This document shows, piece after piece, positions 5,644 to 5,699 of a stretch of 5,699 bases of DNA. Position numbers and translations under genes: made by a program. The stretch is from positions 1 through 5,699 of the forward strand of contig CALZMV010000089.1 in the NCBI GenBank assembly GCA_945788655.1, given 5' to 3'. Positions within the stretch are counted from its first letter, which is position 1. Each line of letters begins with the position of its first letter. The notes under the pieces are model-generated. The model was not told the origin of the DNA. It saw nothing but the letters and a program-made list of their open reading frames with translations, and made no database searches. The DNA is from an uncultured Clostridia bacterium. Lineage in GTDB: Bacteria; Bacillota; Clostridia; Peptostreptococcales; Anaerovoracaceae.

Positions 5644-5699
5644 CTATTCTGCCGGTGGCCACTTTACTGCCTGTTTTCTTAAAGCGTCAATCCACATCG
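5644..5699 (-). CDS. Possible C-terminal end of an upstream gene (partial)
   Basis: One minus-strand frame is open from the window edge to a TAG at 5646-5644, reading MWIDALRKQAVKWPPAE as the last 17 residues. The other two frames stop within seven codons. The stop lies 25 bases before the transglutaminase start, a typical operon gap. Such a short open stretch is expected by chance roughly 40 percent of the time, so this is weak evidence. The alternative is that the region is upstream promoter DNA. Confidence 0.35.
   Translation of the reverse strand, partial: MWIDALRKQAVKWPPAE
5661..5690 (-). promoter_or_regulatory. Weak candidate promoter for the transglutaminase-like gene
   Basis: On the minus strand TTGACG (5690-5685) is followed after 18 bases by TAAAGT (5666-5661), a five-of-six -35 and a four-of-six -10 match. 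It overlaps the possible upstream reading frame. Both could be true if the promoter lies in the end of that gene, but either may be chance. Confidence 0.25.

Noticed and set aside
5655..5662. GTGGCCAC palindrome upstream of the transglutaminase gene
   Set aside because: It is too short and isolated to call an operator, and it may lie in the end of an upstream gene.

Overview
The window is an AT-rich stretch of a Gram-positive genome in which every supported gene lies on the minus strand, so the transcription order runs from high to low coordinates. The gene types suggest an anaerobic Firmicute of the Lachnospiraceae / Clostridium cluster XIVa kind: an MBOAT acyltransferase next to a 'DHHW' SGNH protein, a secreted transglutaminase-like protein with a short cell-wall-repeat-like segment, strong GGAG-type ribosome binding sites and a Cys-lipobox lipoprotein. 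This placement is inference from family flavour and base composition; there is no marker gene.

Layout in transcription order: (1) 5699-5644, a possible last 17 codons of an unknown upstream gene. (2) 5618-4875, a secreted transglutaminase-like cysteine-protease-fold protein. (3) 4874-4774, a 101-base regulatory gap holding a perfect 12-bp inverted repeat, a second hyphenated dyad and a TATAAT -10 box. (4) 4773-3415, an AlgI-type membrane-bound O-acyltransferase. (5) 3356-1548, a membrane-anchored DHHW/AlgX-like SGNH protein with a long charged coiled coil and a small C-terminal module. (6) 1539-184, a membrane-anchored M15D (VanX-type) zinc D,D-peptidase, only 8 bases after the previous stop. 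(7) 183-74, an intergenic region with an extended -10 promoter and a perfect 10-bp hairpin. (8) 73-1, the start of a lipoprotein gene that runs out of the window.

The three central genes look like one operon. By family knowledge, the MBOAT moves acyl groups (usually acetyl) across the membrane, and the DHHW/AlgX-like partner places them on a polymer outside the cell, as in AlgI with AlgJ/AlgX, or PatA with PatB. The third gene carries a complete VanX-type active site but is predicted to face outside. It may therefore trim D-Ala-D-Ala-containing cell-wall peptides or another D-amino-acid product at the same surface site. The polymer, the acyl group and the peptidase substrate cannot be read from the sequence. 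All products have a signal peptide, lipobox or membrane segments, so the whole window is devoted to the cell envelope.

There are no tRNA or rRNA genes, insertion sequences, CRISPR arrays or phage genes. The most unusual points are the architecture of the DHHW protein, the roughly 95-residue insertion in the VanX-type domain, and the dyads at the two promoter regions.
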